From assembly GCF_002982315.1 (NCBI RefSeq), contig NZ_MWZD01000017.1, positions 620,001 through 684,000 of the forward strand: a stretch of DNA of 64,000 nucleotides. The letters are read 5' to 3'. The stretch comes from Leucobacter massiliensis. Its GTDB lineage: Bacteria; Actinomycetota; Actinomycetes; Actinomycetales; Microbacteriaceae. Each line of letters begins with the position of its first letter. The stretch's first letter is position 1. The notes beneath the pieces were generated by a model. The model searched no databases. It was not told the DNA's origin and worked only from the letters and a program-made list of their open reading frames with translations. Made by a program: the position numbers and the translations under genes. Shown here piece after piece: positions 56,440 through 64,000 of this stretch.

Positions 56440-57447
56440 TTACCGCTGGGAATTGCGTGGGGGGCTGGACGCCTTCCCGCGACGGCCGCGGAGCAGCCGC
56501 CTGAGCGCGCGGGGCGCGCTCGCGAGGCCGCCGGGGAGGACGAACAGTGCGACGAGCAGGATGACGCCCTGGATCAGCGAGGTCAGGGTGGCGTCGATCT
56601 CATTCGTCACGTTGGGGACGAGGACGTAGTAGGCCCCGCCGATGAGCGAGCCCACGATGCTGCCCGCCCCGCCGATCACCATCGACGCGAGCAGGCTGAT
56701 CGAGTGCCCGAAGGAGAGGGTCTCGGGTGAGGTGTACTGCACCACGACCATGTAGAGGAAGCCGCTGACGCCGCCGATGAGCGCCGCGATGGTGAAGGCC
56801 ATCACCTTCGTGCGGTAGGGCGAGATGCCCATCGAGGAGGCGACCGCCTCGTTCTCCTTCACGATCGCGAAGGCCCGGCCGAACTTGCCGCGCACCAGAT
56901 TGCGCACGAGCAGGAACACGGCCGCGGTGATGGTCAGCACGATGTAGTACTGCCAGATGTCGTCGAGCCGTGAGCCGAACCAGTCCGGCGCGGAGGTGAA
57001 GCGCGCCGAGATGCCCTGCGAGCCGCCCGTCCAGTCGGACAGGCGCTTCGCGAGCGGGACGCCGATGATCGGGAGGGCGATCGTCACCATGGCGATGGCG
57101 AGGCCGCCGAGGCGGGCCGCCGCGAGGGCCACGATGTAGCCGACGACCCCGGGGATCAGCACCGCGAGCACGAACACCAGCACCACGTTCCAGCCCTCCT
57201 GGACCCCGTAGGCCGTGACGTAGGCGCCGAGGCCGACGAAGAAGATCTGGCCGAGCGAGACCTGCCCGGTGTAGCCCATGATCACGTTGAGCCCGAGCAC
57301 CGCGACGGCGAACACGCCGATGCGGGCGAGCGCCTGGTTCGTTGCCACGTCGAGGCTCCACGGCGCGAAGACGAGCACGAGCACGACGAGCGCGATGACG
57401 GCGAACCGCACCCAGCGCTTGCTCCAGAGCATGGCGATCCTTCCCAT
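56440..57447 (-). CDS. livM: Liv-type ABC permease (LivM)
   Basis: The 335-residue membrane protein has the BPD_transp_2 pattern of LivM: NVIMGYTGQVSLGQIFFVGL near residues 54-73, VKENEAVASSMGISPYRTKV near 212 and FGHSISLLASMVIGGAGSIV near 262. It starts with an ATG overlapping the livH stop by one base. It forms the channel with LivH. The C-terminal 20 residues are basic. Confidence 0.92.
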   Translation of the reverse strand: MGRIAMLWSKRWVRFAVIALVVLVLVFAPWSLDVATNQALARIGVFAVAVLGLNVIMGYTGQVSLGQIFFVGLGAYVTAYGVQEGWNVVLVFVLAVLIPGVVGYIVALAAARLGGLAIAMVTIALPIIGVPLAKRLSDWTGGSQGISARFTSAPDWFGSRLDDIWQYYIVLTITAAVFLLVRNLVRGKFGRAFAIVKENEAVASSMGISPYRTKVMAFTIAALIGGVSGFLYMVVVQYTSPETLSFGHSISLLASMVIGGAGSIVGSLIGGAYYVLVPNVTNEIDATLTSLIQGVILLVALFVLPGGLASAPRALRRLLRGRRGKASSPPRNSQR

Positions 57448-58328
57448 CAGACGCGCACCACGGTCTTGCGGCCGAACAGGCCCTGCGGACGGACGAGCAG
57501 CACGACGAAGAGCAGGATGAAGGGCACGGCGATCCTCAGGTCGTAGCCGATGAAGGGGATGTACACGGCCGCGAGGTTCTCGACCACCCCGATCAGCCAC
57601 GCGGCGACCACGACGCCGATGGGGCTCGTGGCGCCGCCCAGGATCACCGCCGCGAGCGCGTAGACGAGGGCGCCGTCGAGCATGCCCGGGGTGAGCGAGA
57701 GGCGCGGGGCGACGAGCGCGCCGCCGACGGCGCCGAGCGCGGCGGCGAGGCCCCAGCCCACCATGAGCAGGCGCCCCACCGGCAGGCCCGAGAACGACGC
57801 CGAGCGGGCGTTGTCGGAGACGGCCCGCAGCGCGAGGCCGATCTTCGTCTTCTGGAAGAGCAGCTGCAGCAGCACCATGATCGCGGCGATCGTGAGGAAG
57901 GTGCCGAGCGAGCGCCAGCTCACGGCCGCGCCGAGCACGGGGAAGGAATCCCCGGGGAAGAGCGAGGGGAACTGCAGGTTGTTGTAGGACCAGATCCAGC
58001 CGCACACGCCGGTGATGAGCGTGAGCAGGCCGACCGTCACCACGACCGCCGTGTCGGGGTCGCCGCCCTCGAAGCGGCGCATCAGGAAGCGCTCGATCGC
58101 GGCGCCCAGCACGAAGGAGATCGCGACGGCGATGAGGATCGCGAGGATCAGCGGCACCCCCCAGCCGAGGAGGGCGTAGGAGAGGTACGCGGACAGCACG
58201 GCCATGCCGCCCTGCGCGAAGTTGATCATGCCCGTCGACTGATTCACGAGCACGATGGCGAGCGCCAGCACGGCGTAGATCGAGCCCATCGCCAGGCCGT
58301 CGACGCCGAGTTGGATGAAGGTTCCCAC
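57447..58328 (-). CDS. livH: Liv-type ABC permease (LivH)
   Basis: The 293-residue permease begins VGTFIQLGVDGLAMGSIYAV and contains NQSTGMINFAQGGMAVLSAY near residue 29-48, ALRAVSDNARSASFSG near 167 and VILGGATSPIGVV near 230. These are typical of LivH, including the INFAQG motif. The start is GTG at 58328, one base after the livF stop. Confidence 0.92.
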   Translation of the reverse strand: MGTFIQLGVDGLAMGSIYAVLALAIVLVNQSTGMINFAQGGMAVLSAYLSYALLGWGVPLILAILIAVAISFVLGAAIERFLMRRFEGGDPDTAVVVTVGLLTLITGVCGWIWSYNNLQFPSLFPGDSFPVLGAAVSWRSLGTFLTIAAIMVLLQLLFQKTKIGLALRAVSDNARSASFSGLPVGRLLMVGWGLAAALGAVGGALVAPRLSLTPGMLDGALVYALAAVILGGATSPIGVVVAAWLIGVVENLAAVYIPFIGYDLRIAVPFILLFVVLLVRPQGLFGRKTVVRV

Positions 58329-58329
58329 G

Positions 58330-59040
58330 TCAGCCTCCCAGGTACGCGCGTCGGATCTCGTCTCGGCCCCGCAGCTCCGCCGACGGGCCGGTGAGGACGC
58401 TGCGGCCGGTCTCGAGCACGGTGGCGGTGTCGACGATGCTGAAGGCGAGGGGGGCGTTCTGCTCGACGACGAGCATCGCGATCCCCGACTCGCGGCGGAG
58501 CCGGCGGATCGCATCGTAGACGCTCTTCGCCGTGCTGGGGGCGAGGCCGAGCGATGGCTCGTCGAGCAGCAGCAGCCGGGGCTTCGCCATGAAGGCGCGC
58601 CCCACGGCGAGCATCTGCTGCTCTCCGCCCGACAGCGCGGAGGCGTTCGAGGAGATGCGCTCGCGCAGATTGGGGAAGAGATCGAGCAGGTAGTCGATGT
58701 CGGCCGCGAGGGCACGGCGGTCCTTGCGGAGATAGGCGCCCACCATGAGGTTCTCGCGCACGGTGAGATTCGGCAGGGTGCCCCTGCCCTCGGGAACGTG
58801 GGCGATGCCTCGCGCGGCGACCTGCTCGGGGCGGAGGCCGCGAATGTCCTGGCCATCGAAGACGATGCGCCCGCCCGTGCGCACGACGCCGCTGATCGCG
58901 CGCAGCGTCGTGGTCTTGCCGGCGCCGTTCGCGCCGAGGATCCCCACCGCACCGCCGTCGGGCACGCTGAGCGAGACGCCCTCCAGCACCTGCACGGGGC
59001 CGTATGAGGCGGTGACGTCGCTGAGCTCAAGCAGCGTCAT
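58330..59040 (-). CDS. livF: Liv-type ABC ATPase (LivF)
   Basis: The 236-residue ATPase has Walker A GANGAGKTTT (about residue 36), signature LSGGEQQMLAVGRAFM (about 137) and Walker B LLLLDEPSLGLAP (about 156), typical of LivF. Its start overlaps the end of livG by 14 bases. It pairs with LivG to energise import. Confidence 0.93.
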   Translation of the reverse strand: MTLLELSDVTASYGPVQVLEGVSLSVPDGGAVGILGANGAGKTTTLRAISGVVRTGGRIVFDGQDIRGLRPEQVAARGIAHVPEGRGTLPNLTVRENLMVGAYLRKDRRALAADIDYLLDLFPNLRERISSNASALSGGEQQMLAVGRAFMAKPRLLLLDEPSLGLAPSTAKSVYDAIRRLRRESGIAMLVVEQNAPLAFSIVDTATVLETGRSVLTGPSAELRGRDEIRRAYLGG

Positions 59041-59809
59041 CGGCGGCCTCCTTTCCGATGTAGGCCTCGATGACCCGCGGATCCGCCTGTGCTTCGGCCG
59101 CCGTGCCCTCCATGAGCTTGCTGCCGTGATCGAGCACCACGACGCGGTCGGTGAGCGCCGAGATGAGGCCCATGTGGTGCTCCACGATCACGATGGTGAC
59201 GTCGGCGTGCGCCCGCAGATCGCGGACGGTCTCGATGAAGCGCTCCACCTCGCCGTGCGAGAGCCCGGCCGCCGGCTCGTCGAGCAGCAGCAGGCTCGGG
59301 CGCATCATCAGCGCGCGGCACAGCTCGATGCCCTTGTGCAGGCCGTGCGAGAGCTCGTCCGCCGGCTGGTGGGCGGCCCAGCCGAGCCCGTGGGCGTCGA
59401 GCAGCTCGAGCGCCTCCTCGCGGAGCTCGCGTTCGCGTCGCCCCACGGGGGGCAGCCGCAGCGACCAGGTCAGCGGCCCGCCGCCGAGACGGGTGTGCCC
59501 GCCGAGCAGTACGTTCTCGAGCACGGTCGCGCGCAGCTGCAGGGCGGGATGCTGGAAGGTGCGGGCGAGGCCGTGAGCCGCGAGCCGCGAGGGCGGCAGG
59601 CCGGCCACCTCGGCGCCGTCGATGCGGATCGAGCCGGCGCTCGGGCGGTAGTGCCCGCTGATGCAGTTGAAGAGCGAGGTCTTGCCGGCGCCATTGGGGC
59701 CGACGAGGCCGAGGATCTCGCCCGGGCCCACCTCGAATCCGACCTCGTGCAGCACCGTGACCCCGCCGAAGCGGAGGCCTACCTCGTGCAGCGTGAGTCG
59801 TGCGGCCAT
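59027..59809 (-). CDS. livG: Liv-type ABC ATPase (LivG)
   Basis: The 260-residue ATPase has Walker A GPNGAGKTSLF (about residue 36) and Walker B LLLLDEPAAGLSHGE (about 170), with EHHMGLI as switch region, all typical of LivG. The signature region reads ELSHGLHKGIELCRAL, which departs from the usual LivG form (L-x-Y-G-x-Q-R-x-L-E-I-A-R); the key Gly is kept. It is the first gene of livGFHMJ, about 95 bases downstream of a consensus-like promoter. Confidence 0.9.
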   Translation of the reverse strand: MAARLTLHEVGLRFGGVTVLHEVGFEVGPGEILGLVGPNGAGKTSLFNCISGHYRPSAGSIRIDGAEVAGLPPSRLAAHGLARTFQHPALQLRATVLENVLLGGHTRLGGGPLTWSLRLPPVGRRERELREEALELLDAHGLGWAAHQPADELSHGLHKGIELCRALMMRPSLLLLDEPAAGLSHGEVERFIETVRDLRAHADVTIVIVEHHMGLISALTDRVVVLDHGSKLMEGTAAEAQADPRVIEAYIGKEAADDAA

Positions 59810-59909
59810 CGCCTCGAACCTTCCTGCGTCATTGCGTCCGGTTGGAAATTCAGTGTAGCCACGGGATCGTCCGTGCGGAGCCTCGTCGCTCCAATATCTA
59901 CGTCGGAAG

Positions 59910-59936
59910 ACTATAGAGAAAGTTATGGGGTGTCAA
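59910..59936 (-). promoter_or_regulatory. Promoter of the liv operon
   Basis: On the minus strand, TTGACA (59931-59936) and TATAGT (59910-59915) are separated by 15 bases, slightly short of the usual 17 but otherwise near consensus. They point at livG. The long AT-rich leader could carry a further control site; none is obvious. Confidence 0.6.
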
Positions 59937-59951
59937 TGTTCCCGGCGGGAG

Positions 59952-59992
59952 CCCCGGCCCGGTCCGTGCGCACCGTGCGCACCGGGCCGGGG
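59952..59992 (-). terminator. Hairpin after the first LigM-like gene
   Basis: CCCCGGCCCGGT (59952-59963) pairs with ACCGGGCCGGGG (59981-59992), just after the stop of the O-demethylase gene on the minus strand. It separates that transcript from the liv promoter. Confidence 0.6.
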
Positions 59993-59999
59993 GCCCGCG

Positions 60000-61828
<1,829 letters not shown>

Positions 61829-61839
61829 GCCGCGGGACG

Positions 61840-61873
61840 CGGGGTGCGGCCCGTTGCATCGGTCCGCACCCCG
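61840..61873. terminator. Bidirectional hairpin between Dabb and O-demethylase B genes
   Basis: CGGGGTGCGG (61840-61849) pairs with CCGCACCCCG (61864-61873) in the 56-bp gap of the convergent pair. Confidence 0.65.
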
Positions 61874-61884
61874 AGACGGCGTTC

Positions 61885-63327
<1,443 letters not shown>

Positions 63328-64000
63328 TCAGAAGACGATGGTGTGGTTGCCCTGGCGGATCACGCGCTCCTCGGCGTGCCAGGCGACCGCGCGCGAGAGC
63401 ACGGCCCGCTCGACGTCGGCGCCGCGGCGCTGCAGCTCGGCGACCGTGTCGCCGTGCGTGACGCGGACGACGTCCTGCTCGATGATGGGGCCCTCGTCGA
63501 GGTCCTCGGTCACGTAGTGGGCCGTCGCCCCGATGAGCTTCACGCCCCGCTCCTTCGCCTTGCGGTAGGGGGCGGCGCCGATGAAGGCCGGCAGGAAGGA
63601 GTGGTGGATGTTGATCACGGGCACGCCGAGCCGGTCGAGGAAGTCGCCGGAGATCACCTGCATGTAGCGGGCGAGCACGACGAAGTCCACGTTCCCCGCG
63701 AGCAGCTTCAGCATCTCCGCCTCGGAGGCGCTCTTGTCGGGCCCGGCCTGCGAGGGCACGTGGAAGAAGGGCACGCCGAAGGTGCGCACGTCCTCCGCGG
63801 TGTTCGTGTGGTTCGAGATCACCATGGGCACCGTCACCGGCAGCTCGCCGCGACGGTGACGCCAGAGCAGATCGAGCAGGCAGTGGTCGCTCGTGGACGC
63901 CAGGATCGCCATGCGCTTGGGCACCGACAGGTCGGTGAGCTTCCACTGGAGGCCGAAGGGCTCGAGCGTAGCCGCGAGATCCGCCTCGATCTCGCCGAAG
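63328..64000 (-). CDS. purU: Formyltetrahydrofolate deformylase PurU (N-terminus beyond the window)
   Basis: About 224 codons are present and the frame is open to the window end; the full protein is about 280-290 residues, so most of the N-terminal ACT domain is missing. The catalytic domain shows [34 protein letters not shown], then [14 protein letters not shown] (catalytic Asn/His) and [20 protein letters not shown] (Asp). It hydrolyses 10-formyl-THF to formate and THF. Placed directly before a LigM-like gene it would recycle the THF cofactor and dispose of the methyl carbon as formate. Confidence 0.93.
   Translation of the reverse strand, partial: FGEIEADLAATLEPFGLQWKLTDLSVPKRMAILASTSDHCLLDLLWRHRRGELPVTVPMVISNHTNTAEDVRTFGVPFFHVPSQAGPDKSASEAEMLKLLAGNVDFVVLARYMQVISGDFLDRLGVPVINIHHSFLPAFIGAAPYRKAKERGVKLIGATAHYVTEDLDEGPIIEQDVVRVTHGDTVAELQRRGADVERAVLSRAVAWHAEERVIRQGNHTIVF

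Overview
The window comes from a very GC-rich, gene-dense actinobacterium. The gene set (Ino1-type inositol-phosphate synthase, YhgE/Pip and MMPL membrane proteins, bifunctional-type Dcd, nrdHIEF, many GTG starts and 1-4 base overlaps, no outer-membrane genes) suggests Microbacteriaceae, possibly near Leucobacter. That placement is inference; no rRNA gene is present. I see no tRNA, rRNA, CRISPR array, transposase, phage gene or integrase.

Region 1 (0-12.4 kb) is a polyol/inositol locus. After a cut-off TauE-type exporter come an MFS sugar porter, a TIM-barrel isomerase and a Gfo/Idh/MocA dehydrogenase on the minus strand, a divergent LacI regulator with two palindromic operators 21 bp apart, a three-gene CUT2-type ABC importer, a second Gfo/Idh/MocA dehydrogenase, then ino1 and an inositol-monophosphatase family gene back to back. 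Uptake/oxidation and de novo synthesis of inositol therefore sit side by side. After an amidase, region 2 (14-18.2 kb) is a zinc locus: ZnuA lipoprotein with a His-rich loop, ATPase, two permeases and a Fur-family (Zur-like) regulator behind two Zur-box-like palindromes. It ends in a 26-bp perfect hairpin and an odd spacer with an AT-richer stretch and a 34-C run.

Region 3 (18.6-34.7 kb) holds a SwrC/YerP-like RND pump with a coiled-coil insert, a GDSL esterase, rpmB-rpmG-rpsN (cysteine-poor, zinc-independent type), an HU gene, a CopD-CtaG fusion, dcd, and a TetR / MMPL / YhgE-Pip cassette in which the MMPL protein ends in what looks like a dead ABC ATPase domain. Region 4 (34.7-50.7 kb) has a domain-permuted lipoate ligase, an alpha/beta hydrolase, an L-lactate-type dehydrogenase with its MHS transporter and GntR regulator, a two-component system divergent from an ABC-2 exporter, a DHA2 MFS pump, an ABC exporter, an AlaA-like aminotransferase, and rlmH preceded by a small partial duplication of its own start.

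Region 5 (50.7-55.1 kb) is the class Ib ribonucleotide reductase operon nrdHIEF, with an NrdR box and a consensus DnaA box upstream. Region 6 (55.1-64 kb) is the most distinctive: a Liv-type ABC importer (livGFHMJ), two paralogous LigM/DesA-like tetrahydrofolate-dependent aromatic O-demethylases, a Dabb-domain protein between them, and purU (cut by the window end). Together they suggest uptake of methoxylated aromatics, transfer of the methyl group to tetrahydrofolate, and release of that carbon as formate.
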